DNA of 64,000 nt from Halorubrum salinum (GTDB lineage: Archaea; Halobacteriota; Halobacteria; Halobacteriales; Haloferacaceae): contig NZ_JANHDO010000001.1 of NCBI RefSeq assembly GCF_024494575.1, forward strand, positions 496,001 to 560,000, written 5' to 3'. The translations under genes and the position numbers were made by a program. Below the pieces are notes generated by a model. That model was given only the letters and a program-made list of their open reading frames with translations. It was not told the origin of the DNA and searched no databases. Below, piece after piece: positions 46,660-55,611 of this stretch. The first letter of the stretch is position 1. Each line of letters starts with the position of its first letter.

Positions 46660-47640
46660 TCAGCGTCCGAGGAGAGCCGCGTCGCGGCCGCCGTCCGCCA
46701 CGGCCGGTAGCGCGACCACGGCGACGACCGCGGCCGTCGTCGCGACGAGCGTGACGAGGAGCGAGTCCGCGAGCGCGTACGCCCCGACCCACAGCGCGCC
46801 GGTGACCGCCAGCGCGGGGACGACGATCCGAACCGGGACCGCGGGTTCGTCGCCGTCGACGAACCGCCAGCCGACCGCGCCGCCGACCCCGGTGGCGATC
46901 CCGATCCCCGCCTCGACGACTTCGCCGGTGTGTCCGGCGGTGACCGCGAGCCCGGCGGCGACGACGGAGAGCACCGCGGCAGACAGGAACGCGGGAGTCG
47001 GGTCGAGAACGGCGGTCGGGTCGCGAGACGCGGCCCCCCCCGAACGGAACCGAGGGTCGCCGGCGAGCCGGAGTCCGCCGGCGACGACGCCCGCTCCCAC
47101 GGCGACGCCGACGATCACGTCAGCGAGGTAGTGGACCTTGATGACGACCCGCGAGGCGGCGACCGCGGCCGCGACGACGGCCGCCCCGAGGAGCCGCCGA
47201 CGGCGCGTCCAGACGCGGTCGTACAAAAGCGCCAGCGCGCCGTACGCCGCCGCGCCGCCGGTCGCGTGACCGCTCGGGAAGCCGAACCCGTCCGAGAGCA
47301 CCTGCGCTCTGAACCATCCGGCGAGCGCGTTCGGGAGCCACGTCGGCACGTCGGCCGGGGGCATCGCTCCCGGTGGCCGCGGCACCGCGAACCACGCCTT
47401 GCCGACGGCGACGACGGCGTACGCGCAGGTGACCACTGCGATCGCCGTCGCCCCGGCGCGGCGCGGCGAGCCGGCGGCCCCCTCGCCGGCGAACCAGTAG
47501 CCGAGCGCGAGCAGGGCGAAGAGGAACCACGGGTCCGCGAGGTGAGTGACGGCGGCGAAGGCGACGACCACGAACTCCGGGAGCGCGTCGACGGCGGCGG
47601 TCTCGCCGACACCGCGTTCGGCCGGGACGAGTCCGGTCAC
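46660..47640 (-). CDS. PAP2-family membrane phosphatase
   Basis: A 326-residue protein (GTG start) with about eight to nine hydrophobic helices. The phosphatase signature is split as KAWFAVPRPPG (KxxxxxxRP-like), GFPSGHATGG (SGH) and SRVVIKVHYLADVIVG (RxxxxxHxxxD). All three catalytic elements are intact. Members dephosphorylate isoprenoid or lipid pyrophosphates at the outer face. The C-terminal ~120 residues add further helices beyond the core. It lies 34 bp downstream of the coiled-coil membrane protein gene on the same strand. Confidence 0.85.
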   Translation of the reverse strand: MTGLVPAERGVGETAAVDALPEFVVVAFAAVTHLADPWFLFALLALGYWFAGEGAAGSPRRAGATAIAVVTCAYAVVAVGKAWFAVPRPPGAMPPADVPTWLPNALAGWFRAQVLSDGFGFPSGHATGGAAAYGALALLYDRVWTRRRRLLGAAVVAAAVAASRVVIKVHYLADVIVGVAVGAGVVAGGLRLAGDPRFRSGGAASRDPTAVLDPTPAFLSAAVLSVVAAGLAVTAGHTGEVVEAGIGIATGVGGAVGWRFVDGDEPAVPVRIVVPALAVTGALWVGAYALADSLLVTLVATTAAVVAVVALPAVADGGRDAALLGR

Positions 47641-47674
47641 GCCTCGACCACCGTTCGGCCGGAAGCTCCGATCG

Positions 47675-48100
47675 TCATTTCCGGTCGCGTGCGTAGTCGA
47701 GCGCCTTTCCGGGCGTCTCCAGCACGTTCAGGCCGATGCCGACGATGATAAAGAGGGTGTACAGCCCGAGCGTCGACAGCCCGAGGATCACCATGGCGGC
47801 GATGGCGTAGAGGCCGTCGAGCAGGGAGAACGCCCCGAGCGTCAGCACCGTTCCGTACAGCAACACGAGGTACGGTCCCCAGCCGCGGGCGTGCCCGCGG
47901 CGCATCCGGCCGCGAACGTACCGCTTCAACTCGGCCTCGACCGCGGGTTTGTCGACGGTTCGCTCTTCGACGTCGTCCTCGAACTCGTCGAACTCCGCGC
48001 GGAGCTCGCTGAGTTCCTCTCGCAGCGCCGCGACGTCCGGGGCCCCGCGCGGGCGCTCCTCGTCGCCGGTGCCGGCGGCACCGTCCGACTCGCCGTTCAT
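47675..48100 (-). CDS. Membrane protein with coiled-coil N-terminus
   Basis: A 141-residue protein. A helical, charged segment (LREELSELRAEFDEFEDDVE) precedes two or three transmembrane helices (GPYLVLLYGTVLTLGAFSLL, then AAMVILGLSTLGLYTLFIIV). Function unknown. Its ATG overlaps a TGA in another register (ATGA at 48100-48097), which is the stop the YihY-like gene would reach if its frameshift were corrected. That supports this start. Confidence 0.7.
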   Translation of the reverse strand: MNGESDGAAGTGDEERPRGAPDVAALREELSELRAEFDEFEDDVEERTVDKPAVEAELKRYVRGRMRRGHARGWGPYLVLLYGTVLTLGAFSLLDGLYAIAAMVILGLSTLGLYTLFIIVGIGLNVLETPGKALDYARDRK

Positions 48101-48991
48101 ACTCGGGCGTCGGTCGCGAGAGTGTTGTAACTGCCGGTCCGCGCCGTGGCGGGGCGGGAGGCCGTCCCGGTCCGGTCGACGAGTTCCCTGCGGGGCCTCT
48201 CCGGGGCGATCGCGGTCGGCGAGCACGACGTTGACCACGCCGCCGAGGACGACGACGACGGCGGCGAGGTACAGCCACGTGACGAGAAGCAGGACGCCGC
48301 CGATGACGCCGTACACCTGATACTGACCGGCGCTCGCGGCGTACACCTGAAAGCCGGCCTGTAGGAGCGTCCACCCGACCGCCGCGAACACCGCACCGGG
48401 CAGCGCCTCCCGAACCGACACCGAGGGTTCCGGAAGCAGGTAGTACGGTCCGAGGAACACCACCACGAGCACCGTCGGGAGCGCGAGGAAGCTCGCCGCC
48501 TCGATCGCCGGGACCGCGTCCGCGGCCGCGACGAACGCGCCGACGGCGACCATCGTCCCGATGCCGACGCCGACGGCGAGAACGACCGCGACCGCGTCCA
48601 CGACTTGCTCCGCGAGGGTCGGGAGCTTCTCGACGCCGTACAGCGTGCCGAACGCGGTGTCGAGCCCGCGGAACACCTTCAGCGTCGACCAGAGCAGGAC
48701 GGCGAGTCCCAGCACGCCCGCTCCGGTCCGGCCGCCGGCCGACGAGACCGCCGCGGCGACCGCGCCCTGTCCGGCCGGCGTGAGGAACTCTCCCGTCGCC
48801 GCGACGAGCCGGGCGGCGATCGTCTCGCCGAACACCGCGCTCGCGAGGACGACGAGCAACAACAGGGCGGGGATCAGCGAGACGAACGCGTAGTAGGCGA
48901 TCGCGGCGGCGAGGAACGTCACCTGCCGGTCGACCGCGACGGCGGCGACGCGGCGAACGGTGTCGACTGCGGCTGTCGCGTGGCGGGACAC
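48097..48991 (-). pseudogene. YihY/UPF0761-family membrane protein, single-base frameshift
   Basis: A GTG at 48991 opens a YihY/BrkB-type protein of about six helices (FLAAAIAYYAFVSLIPALLL, STLKVFRGLDTAFGTLYGVE, PGAVFAAVGWTLLQAGFQVY). In the given frame the protein becomes Arg-rich after ADRDRPGEAPQ and runs without a stop into the next gene. Dropping one G of cagggaac near 48184-48190 restores ELVDRTGTASRPATARTGSY ending at the TGA at 48097, which overlaps the next ATG as ATGA. So either the assembly has an extra G or the gene is truly shifted. Corrected length is 297 residues, normal for the family. Confidence 0.7.
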
Positions 48992-49050
48992 ACGGCGTGA
49001 TTCGAGCGATCGCGACAAAAGCGGGAGGGTCTCAAGGAGGGTAAAGAGAT

Positions 49051-50184
49051 TCAGTCGCCGGCGTCGTCGCCGAGGACCGCCTCGCGCATCTCCGGGATCG
49101 ACGCCGTGCTCTTGACCGCCGTGCCGCGGTAGTGCGCGCGGCTCGCCTCGTGGCCGGCCGCGCGCAGGTGTTCGACGAACTCGTCCATGCCTATCGCGGG
49201 CTCGCCCCACTGCTTGTAAAGCCGGTGCTGGTCGTAGTGCGTCGGCGTGTCGATCTCGCTCGCGACCCTATCGAGCAGCTTTCGCGCGCGCTTCGCCTCG
49301 CCCATGTCGTCCGTGACGCGGTCGCGGACCGCGCGCGAGAAGTCGGCGTCGGCGACGGGACCGAGCCAGATCGGACCGGCCGTGAGCACGCGGTCGCTCC
49401 CGCAGACCGGACAGGCGTCGACGGGGTCGGCGATCAGCCCGGCGGTCGGCTCGCGAAAGAGGCAGTCCTCGCAGTGATCGACGTAGCCGAGTTCGTCGAG
49501 ACAGGCGTCGGCCGCCCGCGCGCCGGACTCTAACTCGAGGTACGTCCGCGCGTAGTGACGCGAGACGTGCGAGAGGATCGGCTTCGCCGCCTTGTCGTAG
49601 CGCGCGGCGGTCCGGACGAGCGCCGATATCAGGGTTCGGAGCCCCATCTCGGGGTGGTAATCGGTGTTGCGGGGGACGGCCCCGTACTTGCGGATCCCGC
49701 TCTGCAGGTGCGCGCCACACAGCGGCGCGGTGTCGGTGGCCGTGACGCAGATCAGGTTCCGGCCGTTCGCGAACGCGGCGTCGGCGAAGGGGATCGGGGT
49801 TCCGTACGGGTCCAGATCGACGACGTCGAACGGCCCGTCGTCGTACAGGAGGGCGTTCACGTCGCGCCGGACGGTCTCGCCGTCGAGGCCGTTGTCGGCG
49901 AGGTTCTCGGCCGCGAGGTCGACGGCGTCGGGGTCGACGTCGGCGCAGGTCACGTCGTACCCTTCCGCGGCGGCGCGGACGCCACGAATGCCGGAGGCCG
50001 CCATCGCGTCGAGGTACGAGGCGGCGCGCGGCTCGCGGTCGCGATACGCGCGAAGCGCCGCGACGGTGACGTCGCGGTTCAGCTCCTGTGTGGGGTTGAA
50101 GAAGACCCCGCCGCCGGTCCCCTCGCTCGCCCCGTCGCGCGCTTCCGGAACGGAGACGGTGACGCCGCCCTCCTCTATGTCCAT
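49051..50184 (-). CDS. trm1: tRNA (guanine26-N2)-dimethyltransferase
   Basis: A 377-residue SAM-dependent enzyme methylating G26 of tRNAs. [40 protein letters not shown] (SAM motif I), [17 protein letters not shown] (the DPYG/DPF catalytic motif) and a zinc-binding region with HCEDCLF and CPVCGSDR identify it. The ATG at 50184 places SVPEAR near the start as in homologues. Upstream of the YihY-like gene on the same strand. Confidence 0.95.
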   Translation of the reverse strand: MDIEEGGVTVSVPEARDGASEGTGGGVFFNPTQELNRDVTVAALRAYRDREPRAASYLDAMAASGIRGVRAAAEGYDVTCADVDPDAVDLAAENLADNGLDGETVRRDVNALLYDDGPFDVVDLDPYGTPIPFADAAFANGRNLICVTATDTAPLCGAHLQSGIRKYGAVPRNTDYHPEMGLRTLISALVRTAARYDKAAKPILSHVSRHYARTYLELESGARAADACLDELGYVDHCEDCLFREPTAGLIADPVDACPVCGSDRVLTAGPIWLGPVADADFSRAVRDRVTDDMGEAKRARKLLDRVASEIDTPTHYDQHRLYKQWGEPAIGMDEFVEHLRAAGHEASRAHYRGTAVKSTASIPEMREAVLGDDAGD

Positions 50185-50282
50185 GCTCCGCGTTCGCCCA
50201 TCCGGCACAAAAGGACCGCGCTCCGAGACCGAGCGCTCGCGGCGGCCGAGACGCCGCTCGCGTCGTCGCCGTAGAAGCACGG

Positions 50283-50292
50283 CCATTTTAGC
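50283..50292 (+). promoter_or_regulatory. TATA box of the small-ORF/repeat-protein operon
   Basis: ccattttagc, centred about 28 nt before the ATG at 50316, implies a leaderless transcript starting at that ATG. Confidence 0.5.
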
Positions 50293-50315
50293 CCGTCAGC
50301 GCGGATAGCAGGTAT

Positions 50316-50408
50316 ATGACGCCCAACACGCCGAAGCGGCGAGTAGACATCGAGACGCTCCGACGGCCGAGAGCGACGGGGCGGGACGCCGGTACGGAGG
50401 GGTGGTAA
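50316..50408 (+). CDS. 30-residue small protein preceding the repeat protein
   Basis: ATG at 50316 reads MTPNTPKRRVDIETLRRPRA and ends in TEGW before TAA. It lies where a leaderless transcript would begin and stops two bases before the ATG of the repeat protein. The ggaggggtgg inside its end would be the ribosome site of the next gene. Basic and soluble. It may be a genuine microprotein or only a translated leader that couples the second gene. Confidence 0.45.
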   Translation: MTPNTPKRRVDIETLRRPRATGRDAGTEGW

Positions 50409-50410
50409 CG

Positions 50411-51178
50411 ATGGCGAGTCCCGCCCGCGTGGACGCGCTCACAGACATCGCGTACGGCGCGTTGATCGTGTTGTCCATCGCGCTCATCGCGACGTTCGAA
50501 CCGAACAACGTCGGCGTCGCGTTCGGCATCGGTGTGTTCGTGTCCTACGTCGTCCACGTCGTCTGGAAGATGGCCCGGTTCGATCCCGACTGGATGACCC
50601 GCGAGGTCGCAGATCAGGTCGGCAAGGAAGTGGAGAAGACCGTCGGAGACACGGTCAACAGGGAAGTGGAGAAGACCGTCGGAGACACCGTCGACAAAGA
50701 AGTGACCGGTAAAGTCGAGGAGACCGTCGGCGAGACGGTGGAAAAGACCGTCGGAGAAACGGTCGAAAAGACGGTCGGCGAGAAGGTCGAGGAGACGGTG
50801 GAGAAGACGGTCGGTGAATCGGTTGAGAAGACGGTCGAGGAAACGGTCGGCGAGAAGGTAGAAGAGACGGTCGGTGAGAAGGTCGAAGAGACGGTCGGTG
50901 AGAAAGTCGAAGAGACGGTCGGTGAGAAGGTCGAGGAGACGGTGGAGAAGACGGTCGGTGAATCGGTCGAGAAGACGGTCGAAGAGACTGTCGGCGAGAA
51001 AGTCGAAGAGACGGTGGAGAAGACGGTCGAGGAGACAGTCGGCGAGAAAGTCGAAGAAACGGTCGAAGAAACCGTACAAAGCGCCACCGCGGAAGATGAG
51101 ACGGACGACGCGGAGAGCGAAGACGAGGACGAAGACAGCGAGACTGACGGCGACGCGGCGGACGACAGATCACGATAA
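50411..51178 (+). CDS. Membrane-anchored octapeptide-repeat protein
   Basis: A 255-residue protein. Two N-terminal transmembrane helices (about 12-30 and 35-55) precede a long alpha-helical repeat region (~72-225) of 8-residue units such as ETVGEKVE and EKTVGE-type variants, then an acidic tail (DDAESEDEDEDSETDGD). Val/Thr at regular steps with alternating Lys/Glu suggests an extended amphipathic helix or coiled coil. A stretch of about 26 residues starting EKTVGESVEKT occurs twice, indicating segmental duplication. It begins with ATG after ggaggggtgg. I know no characterised homologue. Confidence 0.8.
   Translation: MASPARVDALTDIAYGALIVLSIALIATFEPNNVGVAFGIGVFVSYVVHVVWKMARFDPDWMTREVADQVGKEVEKTVGDTVNREVEKTVGDTVDKEVTGKVEETVGETVEKTVGETVEKTVGEKVEETVEKTVGESVEKTVEETVGEKVEETVGEKVEETVGEKVEETVGEKVEETVEKTVGESVEKTVEETVGEKVEETVEKTVEETVGEKVEETVEETVQSATAEDETDDAESEDEDEDSETDGDAADDRSR
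50620..51070 (+). repeat. Degenerate 24-bp tandem repeats encoding the octapeptides
   Basis: Units of the type gagacggtcggtgagaaggt plus cgaa recur many times; the most regular run is about 50850-50945. The repeats also create long open frames on the opposite strand, which are artefacts. Confidence 0.85.
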
Positions 51179-51239
51179 AAAAGACGCGTAGATCGTCGAG
51201 ACGAACATCGGCGTTTCCGCGGGAGCGATCGGGAAGCGG

Positions 51240-52301
51240 TCACGGGTCGACGCGCGCGATCCACGCCGACGGGTCGTCGATCTCGGCCGCGGTCGGAAGG
51301 GACGCGGGGCCGTCCCAGACGGCGCTCGCGGCCTCGATCCCGCGGGCGTCGGCGACGTGGGCGAAGAACGCCGCGCCGCGCTCGTACTGTCGGCGTTTGA
51401 GCCCGAGGCCGAGCAGTCGGCGCGCGAGTCGCTGTACCGGGCCGCCGTCCCCGCGCCGGGCGTCGAGCTTCCGGCGCAGGTCGGCGTACTCGCCGTCGAA
51501 CGCGCGGTCCATGAGCAGCTCCGCGTACCCCTCGACCGCGGTCATCGCGGTCTGTAGCTCCGCGAACGCGGCCGGGTCGAACCCGCCGGCGGAGAGCCCG
51601 TCGACGCCCCGCTCGACGCGAGATTCGAGGTACTCGGGGAGCCACGGTGCCGCGCCGAACTCCGCCGCGTGCGTCACCTCGTGGAAGGCGATCCACCGCC
51701 TGAAACGCGGGAGTTCGACGTCGAGCGTCGCCGCGACGCGGACGATGTTCGGGTGGACGAAGTACAGCCCGTGGTCGGCGTCGGGCTCGTCGGCGAGCAA
51801 CAGGGGGTCGTACTGGCCGAGCACGTTTCGCGCGAGGAACCCGAGCGCGAACGCCATCGAGCCGGTGTTGGCGACGCGAGAGAGGTCACGCACCGGCTCC
51901 CACGCCCCACCGGCCGCGCCGTTCCCGAGCCCGGCGGCCGGTCGGCCGCCGGAGCCGCTCGTATCCCGATGGGTCGCGTCCGAATCGACCGCGTCCGAAT
52001 CGGTCGCAGCCGCCTCGATCGGAGCCATCACCCGCCGGAAGGTGTCTGCGCTCGCGTCGATCCAGTGGTGGCGGTTCTGCACTTCGATCGTCTCCGGCAC
52101 GTCGAAGTCGATCCCCGCGACGTCGCGGAGGCGCGCGTTCGCGTCGCGAACGTCGGTCGCGTAACCCTCTCGATCCGCGCCGGTGAGCGCGAGCGACCCG
52201 GGATCGGTGCTCGCCTTCGCGGCCGCGGCGGCCCGGTCCCAGTCGACGACGCCGGAACCGGACGCCTCGGAGACGACCCGGACGCTGCGGAGAATGTCCA
52301 T
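51240..52301 (-). CDS. Zincin-like metalloprotease, DUF2342 family
   Basis: A 353-residue protein of the DUF2342/F420-associated zincin family (recognised by eye). The zinc motif is HEVTHAAEF, with supporting Glu in AVEGYAELLMDRAFDGEY. N-terminal helices (AAAAAKASTDPGSLALTGAD) and GLYFVHPNIVRVA are typical. Actinobacterial relatives are linked to coenzyme F420 genes; haloarchaea also make F420. Substrate unknown. The ATG at 52301 begins MDILRSVRVV. Divergent from the M42 peptidase. Confidence 0.8.
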   Translation of the reverse strand: MDILRSVRVVSEASGSGVVDWDRAAAAAKASTDPGSLALTGADREGYATDVRDANARLRDVAGIDFDVPETIEVQNRHHWIDASADTFRRVMAPIEAAATDSDAVDSDATHRDTSGSGGRPAAGLGNGAAGGAWEPVRDLSRVANTGSMAFALGFLARNVLGQYDPLLLADEPDADHGLYFVHPNIVRVAATLDVELPRFRRWIAFHEVTHAAEFGAAPWLPEYLESRVERGVDGLSAGGFDPAAFAELQTAMTAVEGYAELLMDRAFDGEYADLRRKLDARRGDGGPVQRLARRLLGLGLKRRQYERGAAFFAHVADARGIEAASAVWDGPASLPTAAEIDDPSAWIARVDP

Positions 52302-52439
52302 ACGAACGAGAGGGGGAGCCGCCTCAAATCCCTTGTGTCGGTGCCGGCGGCGAGCGCAGACCGGCACGGAGACGCCACGCGTCACCGGTGCGAGCGGCGG
52401 ATCCGGCGGTTTATTGTTGGTCCCACGACAGCCACCTCC

Positions 52440-53504
52440 ATGAACCAGCCACAGCGGGCGTTTCTCGACGACCTCCTCGCGACCGCCAGCCCGTCCGGGT
52501 TCGAGACGGCGAGCCAGCGGGTCTGGACCGAATACGTTCGCGAGTTCGCCGACGACGTATCGACGGACGCGTACGGCAACGCGGTCGCCGTCCACGAGGG
52601 CGACCCCGACGCGCCGACGCTCGCGTTCACCGGCCACGCCGACGAGATCGGGTTCATCGTTCGGGACATCCTCGACGACGGCTATCTCCGGATCGGTCGG
52701 ATCGGGGGGTCAGACCGCACCGTTTCGAAGGGACAGCACGTCACCGTCCACGCCGACGAGCCCGTCAACGGCGTGATCGGTCAGACCGCGATCCACCTCC
52801 GTGACGCCGGCAACGAAGAGCACGAAGACATCGCGGGCCAGTTCGTCGACATCGGCGCGGTGGACGCCGACGAGGCCCGCGAGCACGTCGAGATCGGCGA
52901 CCCAGTCACGTTCTCGACCGCCGCGACGGAACTGGCCGGCGACCGGATCGCTGCACGGGGAATCGACAACCGAACCGGAACGTGGGCGGCCGCAGAGGGG
53001 CTCCGTCGCGCGGTCGACGCCGAGGTCGAGCCGACCGTCTACGCCGTGTCCACGGTCCAAGAGGAGGTCGGACTGCAGGGCGCGCGGATGGTCGGCGTCG
53101 ACCTCGACGACGTGGACGCGTTCGTCGCCGTGGACGTCACCCACGCCACCGACAATCCGGACATCGACAGGGAGCATCGGGGCCCGGTCGAACTCGGATC
53201 CGGACCGGTGGTGAGCCGCGGGAGCGCGAACCATCCCGCCCTCGTCGACCTCGCCACGACCGCCGCGACCGACGGCGACATCGAGGTGCAACTGCAGGCG
53301 GCGGGCACGCGGACCGGCACCGACGCGGACGCGTTCTACACCGCCCGCGGCGGCGTCCCGTCGCTCACCGTCTCGATCCCGAACCGCTACATGCACACGC
53401 CGGTCGAGGTGATCGACACCGGTGACCTCGACGCGGTCGCCGACCTCCTCGCCGCGATCGCTGCCGGCGCACCCGACGCGACGCCGCTCGCCGTCGACGT
53501 GTGA
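52440..53504 (+). CDS. M42-family aminopeptidase
   Basis: A 354-residue metal-dependent peptidase (endoglucanase M/tetrahedral aminopeptidase family). Metal and catalytic residues are visible: LAFTGHADEIGF (His, Asp), GIDNRTGTWAA (bridging Asp), STVQEEVGLQGA (Glu pair), VTHATDNPD (Asp) and RYMHTPVEVI (His). It digests peptides in the cytoplasm as a large oligomer. TATA gtttattgt at about 52409-52417 lies 27 nt before the ATG. Confidence 0.93.
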   Translation: MNQPQRAFLDDLLATASPSGFETASQRVWTEYVREFADDVSTDAYGNAVAVHEGDPDAPTLAFTGHADEIGFIVRDILDDGYLRIGRIGGSDRTVSKGQHVTVHADEPVNGVIGQTAIHLRDAGNEEHEDIAGQFVDIGAVDADEAREHVEIGDPVTFSTAATELAGDRIAARGIDNRTGTWAAAEGLRRAVDAEVEPTVYAVSTVQEEVGLQGARMVGVDLDDVDAFVAVDVTHATDNPDIDREHRGPVELGSGPVVSRGSANHPALVDLATTAATDGDIEVQLQAAGTRTGTDADAFYTARGGVPSLTVSIPNRYMHTPVEVIDTGDLDAVADLLAAIAAGAPDATPLAVDV

Positions 53505-53618
53505 GCGGTCAGGCGGGGCGTGAGCGCCGGCCTCTGTCACGGTAAACCGGGGCACGGAAGCGGCGAAACGGAACTGTTTTACAATCTCTCTTCGTACCGA
53601 CGAGTGCGTAGAAGACGC

Positions 53619-53693
53619 GCTCTGGTGGTGTAGTCCGGCCAATCATATCACCCTCTCACGGTGATGACCTGGGTTCAAATCCCAGCCGGAGCA
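53619..53693 (+). tRNA. tRNA-Glu (anticodon CTC)
   Basis: A 75-nt tRNA. Acceptor GCTCTGG pairs with CCGGAGC (one U-G) and discriminator A. Anticodon stem TCACC/GGTGA encloses loop CTCTCAC with CTC at its centre. T arm CTGGG-TTCAAAT-CCCAG. No intron, CCA not encoded. A TATA-like ttttacaat is about 40 nt upstream. Confidence 0.95.
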
Positions 53694-53846
53694 TTCTCGT
53701 TCCGTTCTCAATTCTAACGACAGTTTTCGCAGCCGGCGGTCCGACAGGCGCGAGAGATCTCTGAACCCCTCCCGCCGTGCGTTCCCGCGCACTCCGTTCG
53801 TCGTTCGCACCAGATCGGTTAGTGTCGGCCGACGCCTACGCCGGGT

Positions 53847-54710
53847 ATGGACGCGCTCGCGACGCTTCTCGCCCCGCTCCGCCTGGAACCGAGCGCCGCC
53901 GCGACGACGTGTGAACCGACCGGAACGATCTATTCGGCGGAGCCGCTGGGCCTCGTCGTGTTCGCGCTCGTCGGGCTGCTCGGCGGGGCCCACTGTATCG
54001 GCATGTGCGGGCCGCTCGTCACGACCTACGCCGACCGCATGCGCGGCGACGCCGACCGTCCCGGAACCGGTTCGCGCGCGGATCGGCTCACGGTTCGACA
54101 CGTCCGCCAGCACGCCCTGTTCAACCTCGGTCGGACGGCCAGCTACGCCGTCATCGGCGGGCTGTTCGGCCTCGCGGGGAGCGTGGCGTTCGTCAGCGCG
54201 CGGACGGTCACGACGATCGCCGACGACGTGCACGCGCTCACCGGAATTCTCATCGGCGGCGCGATCATCGCTATCGGGGTGAGGTACGCGCTGCGGCTGC
54301 AGCTGCACGCGCTTCCGGTTCCCGGCCTCTCGGCGGCGACGGGGGCGGTCACCGAACGGCTTCTTCCGCGCGTCGACGCGTGGGTCGGCGGCTGGCGGAT
54401 CGTCGGCCTCGGAGCCGTTCACGGGCTCCTCCCGTGTCCGCTGTTGTACCCGGCGTTCCTGTACGCGTTCGTACAGGGGAGCGCCGTCGGCGGGGCGGCG
54501 GCGCTCGCCGCGCTCGGCGCGGGAACGGTGCCGGCGATGTTCCTCTTCGGCACCGTGTTCCAGTCCGTGCGCGTCGGGACGCGGATGCGGCTCCACCGCG
54601 TGCTCGGTGTCGCCTTCGTCGCGCTCGGGTACATCCCGCTTCAACACGGGCTCGCGACGATCGGCGTGCCGCTGCCGCACCCGCCGATCCCCTACTACTC
54701 GCCGTTCTGA
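53847..54710 (+). CDS. TauE/SafE-like (UreH_2) membrane protein
   Basis: A 287-residue protein of about six helices. GLLGGAHCIGMCGPLVTTYA near residues 42-62 is the signature of the UreH_2 branch, members of which support copper delivery to oxidases; HGLLPCPLLYPAFLYAFVQG is its mirror in the second half. It precedes an SCO-family protein with a 60-bp gap. A role in copper supply to cytochrome oxidase or to NosZ is plausible but unproven. Confidence 0.78.
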   Translation: MDALATLLAPLRLEPSAAATTCEPTGTIYSAEPLGLVVFALVGLLGGAHCIGMCGPLVTTYADRMRGDADRPGTGSRADRLTVRHVRQHALFNLGRTASYAVIGGLFGLAGSVAFVSARTVTTIADDVHALTGILIGGAIIAIGVRYALRLQLHALPVPGLSAATGAVTERLLPRVDAWVGGWRIVGLGAVHGLLPCPLLYPAFLYAFVQGSAVGGAAALAALGAGTVPAMFLFGTVFQSVRVGTRMRLHRVLGVAFVALGYIPLQHGLATIGVPLPHPPIPYYSPF

Positions 54711-54770
54711 TCCGGCGCGTTCGACGGGCGCACCAGACGCGTTATGGCCGGACGGCGTCTGCGATCGGGT

Positions 54771-55460
54771 ATGGAACGCCGGAGGCTGCTCGGGAGCGTC
54801 GGCGCGCTGACGGCGGCGGCGACCGCCGGATGCACGGCGCGGCTGTTCGGAGACGACCCAGCGGGCGTCGTCCTCGACCCACAGGAGGACCAGATCGCCG
54901 ACAGCGAGGACCTCTCGTACCCCGCGTACGGCCAACCGCTCCCCGCGTTCGAACTCACCGACCCGATCGCCGATATCACGATCGACAGCGAGGCGCTCAA
55001 CCGGACCGCGCTCGTGACGGGCGTGTTCACGTTCTGTCCCGTCGAGTGTAGCATCCTCCTCCGTCGGCTGGTGGGCGTCCAACACCGGATCGCGGAGGCG
55101 GGGCTCACCGACGAGACGCTCTTCCTCCCGATCACGTTCGATCCCGAGCGCGACGACGAGGCGCAACTGCGGCGCAACGCCGAGACGATCGGCGTCGACC
55201 TCGCGGCCGGCAACTGGCACTACCTCCGCCCGGAGAGCCCGGAGCGCGCGAAGACGGTGGTCCAAGAGCGGCTGGGAATCGGCTTCGAGCGGACGACCGA
55301 GCGCTCGCGGATCGAGGGGTACGACTTCACCCACCTCGTCGTGACCCTGCTCGTGAACCCCGACGGTGTCGTCGAGCGCGCGTATCGCGGCGAGCGGATC
55401 GACCGCGAGCGCGTCGCGGACGACGTCAGCACCGTCGTCGAAGCGTTCGCCGATCGCTGA
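54771..55460 (+). CDS. SCO1/SenC-family copper chaperone
   Basis: A 229-residue thioredoxin-fold lipoprotein (RRR at 3-5, lipobox ATAGC near Cys20). The copper-binding CPVEC (GVFTFCPVECSI) and the conserved His in DFTHLVVTLL are both present. It delivers copper to the CuA site of oxidases, and possibly to the CuA centre of NosZ. The start at 54771 puts the twin-Arg at the N-terminus; an in-frame ATG nine codons upstream is less suitable. No nosL is in the window, so an alternative copper route would be needed. Confidence 0.88.
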   Translation: MERRRLLGSVGALTAAATAGCTARLFGDDPAGVVLDPQEDQIADSEDLSYPAYGQPLPAFELTDPIADITIDSEALNRTALVTGVFTFCPVECSILLRRLVGVQHRIAEAGLTDETLFLPITFDPERDDEAQLRRNAETIGVDLAAGNWHYLRPESPERAKTVVQERLGIGFERTTERSRIEGYDFTHLVVTLLVNPDGVVERAYRGERIDRERVADDVSTVVEAFADR

Positions 55461-55611
55461 CGTCGCCAGCCGATCGCAATCGCCATTCATCGACCGCAAT
55501 CGCCATCTATCGCACTCCACCGCCAATCACCACCGATCGCCGCCCGGTCGTTCCCATGCCTGGTTGTCACATGAGGGCAACACACATATCCGTCGCCGTC
55601 TCACGGCCGGT

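Noticed and set aside
47675-49210. One 511-residue fused membrane protein
   Set aside because: The middle is Arg-rich out-of-frame sequence and the corrected frame ends with an ATGA overlap, so two genes are more likely.
50288-51079. Long minus-strand frames such as the Leu/Asp/Arg repeat protein opposite the octapeptide gene
   Set aside because: They are shadows of the 24-bp repeat; the plus strand has the TATA box, ribosome site and membrane helices.
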